Source of the DNA: Labia minor
Taxonomy: Eukaryota; Arthropoda; Insecta; Dermaptera; Spongiphoridae
Length of the DNA stretch: 64,000 nucleotides
Reading direction: 5' to 3'
Assembly (NCBI GenBank): GCA_963082975.1
Contig: OY720349.1
Coordinates: forward strand, 42,637,962-42,701,961
Part shown: piece by piece, positions 48,762-58,437 of the stretch
Layout of the letters: the number at the start of each line of letters is the position of its first letter
Numbering within the stretch: the first letter of the stretch is position 1
Made by a program: the position numbers and the translations under genes
Notes under the pieces: model-generated
Told to the model about the DNA's origin: nothing
What the model saw: the letters and a program-made list of their open reading frames with translations, nothing else
The model's database searches: none

Positions 48762-48910
48762 AACAATCGGAAAATAATTTTAAATGAATGAATAAATGAA
48801 AATTCAAATTTTATATATAGTTTTTTATATATGTTTATTTATTCACAAAAACTATATATAAAATTTGAATTTTCATTTATTCATTCATTTAAAATTATTT
48901 TCCGATTGTT
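48762..48910. repeat. Perfect 64-bp inverted repeat
   Basis: The left arm 48762-48825 and right arm 48847-48910 are exact reverse complements over all 64 bp, with a 21-bp A+T-rich loop. The arms begin AACAATCGGAAAATAATTTT. Perfect identity means the event is recent or kept identical by conversion. Confidence 0.97.
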
Positions 48911-48957
48911 TTTTATATATGTTTATTTATTCACAAAAACTATATATAAAATTTGAA
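48821..48957 (+). repeat. 49-bp direct repeat abutting the foldback
   Basis: The sequence 48821-48869 (end of left arm, loop and start of right arm) is repeated exactly at 48909-48957. The second copy ends where homology to helicase coding sequence begins. Confidence 0.95.
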
Positions 48958-49880
48958 GCTTTGAAGGCTTGTGGATAGTAACGAATGGAGATGACTTCAG
49001 ATTTTACCATGGTCGACGAGCATCAGTCAGTATGTCTCATTTACAAGATGAATTTCGGAGACTTTCATTAAACAGACTTCAAACCGTCGATAAACAAATA
49101 ATCGATTTCATATCTCAGCGTAGAGCATTAACTCTGTACATTCTTAATTGCCAGAGCCTACGAGCACATGCCGCCGATTTAACAGACACTATCATCCGCA
49201 AATCCAACATTGTACTTCTGTCCGAAACTTGGTTAAACGATGCCGAAGATGTTAGCATACCAAATTTTAATTGTGTCATCAAATACAAGCGACCGAATGT
49301 TAGAGCAGGAGGTGTTGCAATCTACCACAATCAACATGACACTGTAAATATCGTTACACCAAACATGGAAATTATTGCAAGGCAGTCACTGTCATATTCA
49401 TCAACGGTGACACCAGTTGGCGATGTTTGCATTGCAGAATGTCAAACTCACAATGGAAAAATTATTGTCATCGCAGCCATCTATATCTCACCAAATCAAA
49501 ATTTAGACGATATTATTTATTTCATACACCGTTCACTACTGGTTTATAGCCTCACAGGTGCTAATGCACTTGAACGAGGCGAAGATAAAATCCCTCTAAT
49601 TCTCGGGGGAGATTTTAATGTAAATTTTGGATCTGATGATTCGTTGCCGTTGATCAACTTTCTTCGAGAAACATTTGGTCTGCTTATAAATAACGATCCC
49701 AAGGAATCAACAACAAAATCTGGAACTACAATAGATGCTGTTTTTACACGTTATATAGAAAATATCGAATCACGAACATATATATCTTATTTTAGTTATC
49801 ACAAGCCATTAATATCAGTATTACCAATTGAATCACCAACCGACAATAGTACAGGCAATGTAGATATGATGATAGAGTAG
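48958..49880 (+). CDS. Helitron/Helentron C-terminal endonuclease segment (5'-truncated)
   Basis: An open frame of 307 codons runs from just after an in-frame TGA (48954) to TAG at 49878. Its first residues, SFEGLWIVTNGDDFRFYHG, match the end of PIF1-type helicase motif VI (usually alSRVTs-eGLyi), so the frame is the tail of a larger protein whose front is lost. A start codon is absent; ATG at 49032 is the first. An exonuclease-endonuclease-phosphatase fold follows. Numbering from the TTG at 48969, its marks are LNCQSLRAH (Asn60), LLSETWL (Glu86), GGDFNVNF (Asp215, Asn217), TTIDAVFT (Asp256) and SYHKPL (His278). The Asp usually next to that His is Tyr277, which may weaken catalysis. In the family this domain is thought to act in mobilisation. 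Codon use is far less A+T-biased than the surroundings. CR1-type non-LTR endonuclease is the alternative, but the helicase tail argues against it. Confidence 0.75.
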
Positions 49881-50060
49881 ATAATAATAATAATAAAGCG
49901 AATATTTGTTACGAAAATTTTATACTGTTATATGTCTTTCGAAATGATCCCTTTATTTTTCTCTATTTCTCTCTCACTCACACTCTCAACTAAAATTTAT
50001 CTTATTCTCTAGATTGTAAGAAGTTTCACTTCCGCCACGTGTACGATGCTGCACATTTTG

Positions 50061-50998
50061 CTTTTTTTTTAAATTTATTGTAACCTATTTTTTATAACGG
50101 ACTTTCTAATCTTTAACCGTCACTATCCCCCTTCCCTCTATTTGTCCGTTATATCGATGTTACTATTCCTGCTACGTTGATCCGTTCTTTAAAAAAATAT
50201 GCATTAAAGAATTGAGAATATTGCTTTAAGAATTTTGCGGATCTGTTCCGGGTTAATAATAAATTAACATGGCCGAATATTATAAAATAGAATTCATTCT
50301 ATTTTCCTTATCTTATTTTAATTTATTGGAAAATTATTATTTTTAATCCCACTTTTGACTTTGATATCAATATGTCATGTATTGTATTTTATGTAAAAGG
50401 AAACTATTATAGTATTTTATTGTTGAATTAAGACTTCCCCACTCATAATCTATTAAACCATTCCGAGACAATAACGGAAATCGTTCTCCTTTTCTATTCA
50501 TATTTGTAATGCATAAAAGAAGTCGTATTCGTTCCTACCATCCCTCCGACCGGAATAGCGAGAGGGGTGTTGATGGTTGTTTCTCGGTTGTTCCAAATGT
50601 TGTTGTGGTTGTTGTTTTGATCCCGTTGCCAAAGTGGTCGCCATTGTTTCGCTTCAGCATGTCTCTCTCTTACTTTCTTCCATTGCCAGCTCTCCCCTCC
50701 CCTATTTTGAGTACACCCTTCATAATTCCTTGGCACCACCTTTGTCCCACCTGCCACCTGCAGAATACGCACAATTGTTTGTATTATTATAAGCAAAAGC
50801 GTGTCGTAAATCATGCCGCCTTCAATTCATTTATAAATGATGAGATTAAATAGAGAATAAAAATAAAAAAGTTGCGAAAAAGAAAATGCAAAGAAGGAAA
50901 ATATATTTCTTCTCCTATTATATAAATTCTGAAATGAAAATGAAAAAAACATTGCTTCTTATAGCTAATTTAATTTGTTTTCAACTAAACACTAGATA
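50061..50998. other. Spacer with a lower-A+T island carrying frames on both strands
   Basis: At 50490-50860 overlapping open frames of 114 codons (+, 50509-50853) and 106 codons (-, 50494-50814) exist. The minus frame has Asn- and Gln-rich stretches (QRDQNNNHNNIWNN) and no domain I know. The plus strand is C+T-rich. One of these could be an exon of a host gene, but splice signals cannot be judged reliably and no homolog is recognised. Confidence 0.35.
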
Positions 50999-51247
50999 TT
51001 AACACACTATGAGCGGGGCGGGTATTTGTACCCTTTGCGGGGACTGCCACTTATAAGCGGGGCGGGTATTTATACCCGTTGCCACTTATATGAGGGATAT
51101 ATATTAGTTATTGTTTAAAATAAGTAATTTTAAGTGACACAAGGGAAAATATATATCATCACACTATGAGCGGCTAGCGTCCGCCCCGCTTATAAGTGGC
51201 AGTCCCCGCAACGGGTACAAATACCCGCCCCGCTCATAGTGTGTTAA
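50999..51247. mobile_element. piggyBac-type miniature element with 67-bp inverted ends
   Basis: TTAA borders both sides (50999-51002 and 51244-51247), the strict target of piggyBac elements. The inverted ends, starting CACACTATGAGCGGGGCGGG, match over about 67 bp counting TTAA, with a single difference (TTTGC versus GTTGC). Each end holds the motif GCGGGGCGGG; the left one has two tandem versions of TAT(G/A)AGCGGGGCGGGTATT. The core of 241 bp has no coding capacity. The ends are strikingly G+C-rich for this window. Confidence 0.88.
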
Positions 51248-52402
51248 TAATTGAAATTAGAAAATATTGATATAGATTTATTGTAATAAATATAAAGAGA
51301 GAGAGAGAGAGTCAGAGAAATTATTCAAGCAAATACTTGATAATCTTATTGATTCAGTTTGTTTTTTTTTTCGTTACGAACAAAGGAAAATTAATTTTAC
51401 TATTCTCTCCCTCCTGATTTTGTCCTACTATTTCAAACTTTTTCACTTATGTTGAAATTTTGATTTCAATATCGAGAATTGAAAATTTTGATTATGTTAT
51501 TTGATCCATATATCAAGGTGGCTTTATTTTTCTTTAGAGGTTTATAGAGGGAGAGTAAATCCTCTTGAGACGTAACTCTCCTCCCAAATCATGGCCTCCC
51601 CTATAACCTCCATATATCTTTTTGCCCTCCTCTCACTCCTTTAACTTATTTCCTATTTATTGGAGTTGAGGTTGGATAGGATATCCAAACTCTCCCCAAC
51701 CCTCCATCGTACTCTTCCCTCTCTTTCTTTAACTCGTACACCACTATCTCTCTGCCATCCATCCAAAGTATAAATTAAAAACTAAATGGAATGGGAAGAG
51801 AAGTGAGTTTCTTTCGAATTAATCCCTCCCACACACACATATATATTACTATCTTGACATAATTAATGATCATGTTGGGAATTAAGCTGAACAAATTCAT
51901 GATTTGGAAACTCCTCGTTTTTTTTTTATTTATTTTGTTTCTAGACAATTTATTGTATAAATAAAATTATTTAATCTAAAAATAATTATATTAATAATAA
52001 ATATGATTAAATTTAATTTTTTAAATAATCCGATTTACAAAAGAAAAATTAAGAAATTTGGAACGAATATGAGTACGATGTTTCATACTAGAAAAAGAGG
52101 AGTATGAATACAATATATAGATCTATATTGGTAAATGTAACAAAGCTTTCATCTGGCAGTGATCTAAGAACTTTTGAACCACCTATCGATTTAAACTAAT
52201 ATTCGCTCCATATGTTACCATAAGTTTTCGAGTAACGATTAAGCATAGAGGAAACTGCAAATACAGTTGTCCATTAATGAAGATAAAAATATTAATATTA
52301 ATTTTAGTAATTTCCCCCAAAAATTATTCAAATACATGTATGTGGGATTTGAATATCTCAAATTTAAAAAAAAAATAATTTCTTGGTTTTATTGATGACG
52401 TC
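51248..52402. other. Intergenic sequence
   Basis: (GA)n lies at 51295-51311. A lower-A+T, C+T-rich stretch at 51500-51840 has no open frame. The rest is A+T-rich. Confidence 0.45.
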
Positions 52403-52585
52403 ATGCGTGGGATTGGATTGGTAACAAATCGCGAAATAAATGAGAATTTAGATTTACTTATACGAATTGGAAAAATAACTAATGCTGAATTCTCATTGGC
52501 TAAGATGCTTCACCATTGTTCACGCGGCGTTATTAAAAAACCAAGCGCCTGGCTCGGAGCAGCAGATGACTTTGTCCATCAATGA
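52403..52585 (+). CDS. Unrecognised 60-codon open frame
   Basis: The frame starts at an ATG in TGACGTCATGCGTGG and encodes MRGIGLVTNREINENLDL, then a balanced composition including LAKMLHHCSRGVIKKP and SAWLGAADDFVHQ. Unlike most frames here it is not low-complexity, which makes a real coding origin plausible, whether a transposon piece or an exon. I do not recognise a family. It lies just upstream of a retrotransposon tail on the other strand. Confidence 0.3.
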   Translation: MRGIGLVTNREINENLDLLIRIGKITNAEFSLAKMLHHCSRGVIKKPSAWLGAADDFVHQ

Positions 52586-52689
52586 ACAGATATTTCCCCG
52601 AGCACCAATCAAAGTTACTTTGATCAGCTTCATAAGAGCTATCTAGTGTGTGAACATTGAACAAGCTTGAATTTATTGTAATTATTTAT

Positions 52690-52896
52690 TATATCTATCT
52701 ATCTATCTATCTATCTCTACGGAACTCGAAAGTTCTTGACCACAGCAACCACACTTCTCCAAGTATCCCTATTCTGAACCACAACCCTCCATTCCCTACC
52801 CTCTCCCATCTCTCTCACGTCCCTTCCTACATTATCCACCCACCGCGTCCTTGGTCTTCCAAGCGGACATTTTGCACTCGGTCTCCCCCCCAATAT
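52690..52896 (-). pseudogene. Non-LTR retrotransposon 3' tail, copy 2
   Basis: The minus strand encodes SAKCPLGRPRTRWVDNVGRD, VREMGEGREWRVVVQNRD and TWRSVVAVVKNFRVP before the stop, the intact C-terminal end of this retrotransposon's ORF. The 3' side then has a (TATC)n tail (52691-52716 on the plus strand), apparently the element's own 3' microsatellite. Its 5' side is cut and joined to a mariner piece at about 52896. Confidence 0.82.
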
Positions 52897-53244
52897 ATTT
52901 TGCAAAACCATTTGAATATGGAAAGCTGTTTTGCAAGGTGGGTGCCGCATTTCCTAACGTTAGACCAACAATTGCTTCGAAAAACCATTTCTAACGATAA
53001 TTTGGCGCTGTAGGCGTAATCCAAACGAATTTTTGCGTCGATTCATAACTGTTGATGACACTTAAATTAAATTAAACAAATTTAATTAATTAATTAAATA
53101 ATTTATTTATTAATTAAATTAATTAAATTAATTAGAACACCGTTATGATAAATGTATCAGTGTTGATGGAGATTATGTTGAAAAATAAAACAAACAAAAA
53201 ATCGTTTTTCTTGGTCAGGTCGGAAACTTTTCAGGCCACCCTCG
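52897..53244 (+). mobile_element. 5'-truncated miniature mariner
   Basis: It begins inside the transposase fragment (TTTTGCAAAACCATTTGAAT) and continues through FRRNPNEF-type coding remnants, the palindromic TTAATTAAT tract (53075-53130), the C-terminal LEHRYDKCISVDGDYVEK-like tail and the right end CAGGCCACCCTCG followed by TA. The left inverted end is missing. It is fused to the retrotransposon tail on its left. Confidence 0.85.
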
Positions 53245-53819
53245 TATATATACATATAACTTGTTTAATAAGATTATAGATATATAGATTTTAATTTAAT
53301 TCACATCAGTGTATATTTGATTGAATCAGTCATAATATTATCCTCATTTTGTTGACAATTTAAATTTTCAATTTTTTTTTTTTAATTTTAAAATTTATGA
53401 TCACTGAATAGTATTTTTTATTCTCTATCTATTAAATCAAATTCATCAAACTAAACCTCAAAATAAGATTAACTGTTTTTCGCGGGTCGTAGTAGTTAAT
53501 TGACAAATTTTTGTGATTTATCTTGAAACCTTTTTTTAATACCCTGTTCGATAAATTAATAATTTTAATTATTTTTTTATTAAGGTAATTTTTATATTTT
53601 AATAAATAATTATCAATTAAAATTTAATATCAATATTAATTAAATATTTCTCTTTAAAACTAAACGATCATTCATTTACTACATGAGGGATTCTCCGAAA
53701 AAAAATGAACATTTCCAATGAAAAATAATTCAACAAACTCGTTTCTACATTACGATGTTATGATTTTTGTTCTGAATTATGAATAAAAATGTTCCAATAT
53801 TATTTTAATTTAAACAAGA
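53245..53819. other. A+T-rich spacer
   Basis: No gene is recognised. Confidence 0.5.
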
Positions 53820-53846
53820 GAAATTATATCTATCTATCTCTGTGAC

Positions 53847-54533
53847 TAGGGCTTACAATACCGGGATCTCGGGATCCCGAATACCGGACGATAGGACGAT
53901 TTTTGTCCGGTATTAAAAACCGGTATTTATGTAAAAATACCGGTATTTTGGTATTACGAATTTACGAATTTACAAAATGTGTATGATTTTTTAATGACAA
54001 TAGTGCCGACAAGTGTAGAATCAGAAAGAGCTTTTTCGGCCGCTGGTTATATTTGTACGAAAATTCGGTCCTCGCTTGATGATGAAACGCTTGATTCGTT
54101 GTGTTTTTTAAGAGCAAACTTTAATAAACAAAACGCAAGTTATTAATATTAAATACTTTCAATTTATATTTATATTTTTTACTTCTTTAATTATATTTAA
54201 TTCTTTAATTATATAATGCCATACGAGCCTATTATATGTAAAATGTAACATAGAATTTATTATTTACTTTATTTTACTTACACGTTTTTTTGCATCTATC
54301 TACTCCTACTCTCTCTATGTAATAAAATAAATAATATCTACTCATTTCAGAACAATATTTATTGAATTTCATATATTATTTGTTAAAAAGTCAATATAAC
54401 AACTGAGGTGAGTAGAAATATAGCTAGTAAATTTATTATTCATAATACCGGTATTAATACCGGTATCCCGGTATTTCAAATTTCAAATACCAAATACCGG
54501 TATTCAGATTTTAGTTCGGTATTGTAAGCCCTA
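53847..54533 (+). mobile_element. 687-bp hAT element with intact ends and target duplication
   Basis: Inverted ends TAGGGCTTACAATACCG and CGGTATTGTAAGCCCTA match over 17 bp. The flanks are TCTGTGAC (53839-53846) and TATGTGAC (54534-54541), an 8-bp duplication with one difference. About ten copies of ACCGGTATT or variants crowd both ends and form many small palindromes, a layout resembling subterminal transposase-binding sites. The middle keeps the last part of a transposase reading frame. It is probably a deletion derivative moved in trans. Confidence 0.93.
53958..54146 (+). pseudogene. hAT transposase dimerisation (hATC) domain, C-terminal remnant, still open
   Basis: Homology begins about 53958 with EFTNLQNVYDFL and continues from ATG 53994 as a 50-residue open frame: IVPTSVESERAFSAAGYICT, then KIRSSLDDETLDSLCFLRAN. 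These are the hallmarks of the hATC domain (S-ESERxFS, with R-sL-dE-ld-L-FLr), which mediates transposase dimerisation and closes the RNase H-like fold. The frame is open back to 53895, entering the ACCGGTATT repeats. The catalytic Asp/Glu residues and the zinc finger are absent. There are no internal stops or frameshifts, unlike other transposon genes here. Whether it is translated is unknown. Confidence 0.85.
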
Positions 54534-54950
54534 TATGTGACTCTACGGAACTCGAAAGTTTTTGGCCGCAGCAACCACACCCCTCCAAGTATTCCTATTC
54601 TGAGCCACAACCTTCCAGTCCCTGTCATCTCCCATCTCTCTCACGTCCTTTCCCACATTATCCACCCACCGTGTCCTTGGTCTTCCAAGAGGACGTTTCC
54701 CACTCGGTCTCCCTACCAATATATTTTTGCCATTCTATCTTCTCCCATTTTAGCCACGTGTTCTGCCCACGGTAGCCTTCTAGATTTTATAATTCTAACT
54801 ATATCTGGAGATGCATAGAGGTCATGCAATTCCTCGTTATGCAATCTTCGTCATTCCCCGGTGACCACTACTTTCTTTGGTCCATACATGCTTCGCAGAA
54901 TCCTATTCTCAAATACTCTAAATCTACTCTCGTCACAAATTATATTTATA

Positions 54951-55389
54951 TATCCTTTATATAAACTAATTTAGAATTTTTGTTTTTTTTAAATATTTAT
55001 TTTTTTAATTTCGTCTAAAGATTTTGTTGGTGGGATTGGCACTTTATGTGAACCAGAGGGGGCCCACTGTTGTATTTGACTTAGTCTTGATCATTTTGAT
55101 TTAAATATTAATAATTTAAATGAGTTGAAGATAAGTTAATTTAGTTTTAAAATCCTTTCAAAATTTTCCAAAATTATTTATAAAAAAACTAATTTATCAG
55201 CTTTAAGCCACCTGAATATGCTTTATACAAATTCATTATTTAAGGAATTCTTATTATTTTGTTTATATAAGATTCAATAAAATAAAGGCGATTTTGCATA
55301 AAGCCAAGTGCAAAAATAAAATTACTATTTTATCATATGTTAATCTTAAAAAAATAAATAAGTAAAAGTAAATCAAATTAAGCTAGAGT
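54951..55389. other. A+T-rich spacer
   Basis: A small G-rich patch lies at 55030-55065. No gene is recognised. Confidence 0.5.
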
Positions 55390-55990
55390 GTCGCAACTCG
55401 ACTATCTCGCAATTTGAATTGGATTAAGTAACATATATTATATTTAAATTAAATTTAATTAATTATAAATTATAAATTAAAATTAAAAAATAATATTTAT
55501 TAAACTAGTGCGTTTTTGGCACCACGTCACGTGCTGGCGCGTGATTTACAGTGTTAAAAAATTAATTTTGGTACTTTCAGCGATTCAATCAAGCTGAAAT
55601 TCTATATATAGCAGTTTTATACAGTTTTTAATCATGAGAAAAACTATCAAACATATATCTTTATTTTTAAGGACACTTTAGAGGGAAAAAATCAAATCGT
55701 TGTAGGAAATGACCCTCTTCCGGTTGAGCTACAATTCTCAAAAGTTGATAGAAAACTACAAATTTTGAATAATGACCGTGTACTAAATTTCATGATTCTG
55801 TCAAACCGTTTTTTTGTAATCTTTCTACATACACACACACAGACATTTTTCTCAACCTTAGTGAAAATGATTCAGGAACCTTCAAAACGTATAAAAACAT
55901 CAAAATCTCAACATCGAAAATTTTCGTGTTCGAGGTAAAGGTTCATAGGACCCGTTCTACTGATCATAGGACACCCAATTAATATAATCA
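55390..55990 (+). repeat. Interspersed repeat family B, copy 3 (longest)
   Basis: After the part shared with copies 1 and 2, it carries an extra module (CCCTCTTCCGGTTGAGC, AGTTGATAGAAAACTAC, ACCGTGTACTAAATTTC) that copy 2 lacks and that parallels 1826-1905. Then come ACACACACACAGACATTTTT and the common tail. Copy 2 is thus an internal deletion or copy 3 a composite. Confidence 0.8.
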
Positions 55991-56056
55991 ACTTTCGTAG
56001 GATGCACAAAAGTCAGTTTTTTTTTTATATAATATTTTTTATTTTGATCTTATTAG

Positions 56057-56092
<36 letters not shown>

Positions 56093-56759
56093 GTGACTGC
56101 TATTCATATTTATCTGTTTAATATACATTTTCTGAAAAAAAAAAATTAAAAAGCATCTATCAATGTTTATGAAAAAAGTTTATCTTATTATTTTCTCAAA
56201 AAAAAAAAATAAAATAAAAAAATATAATCATGATTATATGAATTATTTAAGCATATATTTAAAGTGTCTTCTTCCAACAGAGGAAAACATCATTATTTAA
56301 TATAAAATCTTTCTTAAGTCTTTTAATAAAAAAAAATAAAAATAAATTTTCAGCTAAATAGGCAATGAATCCTATTTCAATATATATTAAAAAAAAATTT
56401 AGTATTCATCCATTTATATCTTTTGAATTCAGATTCTAAGATATTTAATAAATTTTTAATTTAAATTTAAAAGAATAATGACTTTAATGTGAAAAAGAAG
56501 TCTTGAACAAGAAAAGTATATCATTTAATACTTACATGTTTGTCAGAGAAAATTTTATTCCTTGGATAATTTATTTTTTAAGATTTTTTATTATTTCAAA
56601 TTTACAGTAAGAAAAAAAATCTTACTTTTTCAAATAATCTTTTTCTTAACTAAAAGTTTAAAAAATATAAATAAATATTTAATATTTGTTTAATATACAC
56701 GTTTAACGACTCTTAACAATTTACAAATTCATATTTTAGATTCAAAACAAAAAAAATCA

Positions 56760-56790
<31 letters not shown>

Positions 56791-57667
56791 TTTATTTAAA
56801 TTGAGTTCAATTTCAAAATTACAATATATATGTTTCCAAATTTTAAATTAATTTTTTATCTTTTTACTATTATATGTATGTGTTGTCTCTCAGATTGCTA
56901 GGAATTTCAATTACACATTTTTTCTGAAATGTAATCCAAAGTGTGAATCGAGGAATAAGTGTAAGAAAATTGGGAAAAATATTAACATTTGAATTGTTGG
57001 TAATGATTCGTTTTAGAGAAATGTTGATATGCATATTATATTTAGATATTAATGTAGAAAATTTTTTTAGCAATATTTGAAATATCAATATTCAAAGCTT
57101 ATTTTCATGTTTATATAAGATTTCCAATTTATACATATACTTATGAATATAAAAATTCTTTAATCTCCAGAAATCAATATTTACCTCAAGGGTATATGAC
57201 TTGTAATCGAAAGTGTGTTGTATAGTGGGTGAGGCAATCGAAAAGCAATTTACAAATTCATATTTGTTTATTAAAAGTTTAAAAGATTTTAAACAAAAAA
57301 AAAATCAAATATATATTTCGATGTATATATATATATAGAGTTCAATTTCGGATAAATTGTAATTTTTGGTTATAATTCAACCTATTCAAAAGGCGAAGAT
57401 GTATTCAAAAAAAAAAAATGTGAAAATTTCATTAATAAAAAAAAAACAGTGAGATTTTAAAATTCAAAAGAGCCTAAATTAAATAAATATAAATTTCGTA
57501 ATGCTATTTTTTAAAAAAGATACATAAAAATTATCTATAATAAGTCAGTTTTTGACAAATTTTTCTTTTGATAATAATTAAATATTAATTTATTCAATTT
57601 CTATTGACTTAAAAATTAATTTCAATTATTTATTTGCTATTAATTATTAATTGTATCTTATATTATG
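55991..57667. other. A+T-rich intergenic sequence
   Basis: (TA)n tracts lie at 56061-56089 and 56762-56787. No gene is recognised. Confidence 0.5.
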
Positions 57668-57962
57668 TAATGATAGGAATTGCATGACCTCTATACATCT
57701 CCATTCATAGTTAGGGTTATAAAATCGAAAAGAGGCTGCGATGGGCAGGGCACGTGTCTAGAATGGAAGGGGAAAGAATGGCGAAAAAGAGATTGGTGAG
57801 GAGACCAATTGGGAAACGTCAGCTTGGAAGATCACGGGCCTGGTGGATGAACAATGTAAGGGAGAGGGGAGAGGGTAGGAGTTAGATGGTTGTGGCTCAG
57901 GAGAAATGTGGTTGCTGCGGCCAAGAATTTTCGAGTTCCATAGAACCACAGAGATACATAGA
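57668..57962 (+). pseudogene. Non-LTR retrotransposon 3' tail, copy 4
   Basis: The plus strand reads from ELHDLYTSP through KRLRWAGHVSRMEGERMAKK, RLVRRPIGKRQLGRSRAWWM and, after frame changes, VVAQ-type sequence, ending near GTTCCATAGAACCACAGAG and ATACATAGATA. It is the only copy on the plus strand and the most diverged, with a frameshift near 57870. Confidence 0.8.
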
Positions 57963-57997
57963 TATTATGTAATTATATAACATCACTTTATCTTATT

Positions 57998-58210
57998 AAA
58001 TAAAGTACCGGGACCCCGAGCCTAGGCTCGGTAATTAAGTTAAAAAAAAATAATTCATTATTATTGGGTTTGGCTGATAATATTAATACTTGGGACACCG
58101 AGCTGATAAACAATTCTTTAATTATTTATTACAATTATTAAATGTTGCATCATTGCATCAATCTGATTAAAATGAATGGAACTTGCGGGTCCTCACTAAT
58201 ACATAAATAT
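57998..58210 (-). repeat. Interspersed repeat family F, copy 3
   Basis: The reverse of 33695-33920. It contains the perfect 16-bp palindrome CCGAGCCTAGGCTCGG at 58016-58031, TGGGACACCGAGCT and TGCATCAATCTGATTAAAA. Confidence 0.75.
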
Positions 58211-58437
58211 GTATTATTAGGTATGTTTCTAAGTGCATGAATATTTTTTTTTATTGGAAGAATGATAAATATATATCGTAATTTATAATTATAAAATATT
58301 ATTAAAATATATATTTTTTATTTTATTTCGAAATTTTAAAATATTTTAAATATAAAAAAAATATTAATACAATATCCTTTAAAAAAAGGCGGGAGTCAAT
58401 TTCAATATGGATGTCATTTGTGTCGTCATCCATATAT

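Larger units (their letters stand above)
47697..50060 (+). mobile_element. Decayed Helentron-like rolling-circle element
   Basis: The left signal is hairpin GAAGTGAAACTTC (47701-47713) plus TTTAGCGGCG. The right signal is the inverse GAAGTTTCACTTC (50020-50032) plus CACATTTTGCTTTTTT. Between them lie a minisatellite, A+T-rich filler, a perfect foldback and the C-terminal endonuclease part of the element's protein. Rep and nearly all of the helicase are gone. Helentrons are a Helitron branch whose protein ends in an AP-endonuclease-like domain and which have subterminal inverted repeats. Exact termini are uncertain. Confidence 0.6.
53820..54950 (-). pseudogene. Non-LTR retrotransposon 3' part, copy 3, split by a hAT
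   Basis: The longest copy of this family. On the minus strand from 54950 it reads ESRFRVFENRILRSMYGPKK, VVVTGE, a stop, RRLHNEELHDLYASPDIVRI, then a GHVARM-like box, KRTLP-type linker, REMGDDRDWKVVAQNRNTW and KNFRVP. The 3' tail TATCTATCTC lies at 53830-53840, beyond the inserted hAT (53847-54533). Removing the hAT and one target copy gives a tail that matches copies 1 and 4. Stops and small frame changes show it is dead. Confidence 0.85.

Noticed and set aside
52657..53013. 118-codon frame as a gene
   Set aside because: It runs antisense through a retrotransposon tail and into a mariner fragment, so it is a chance fusion.
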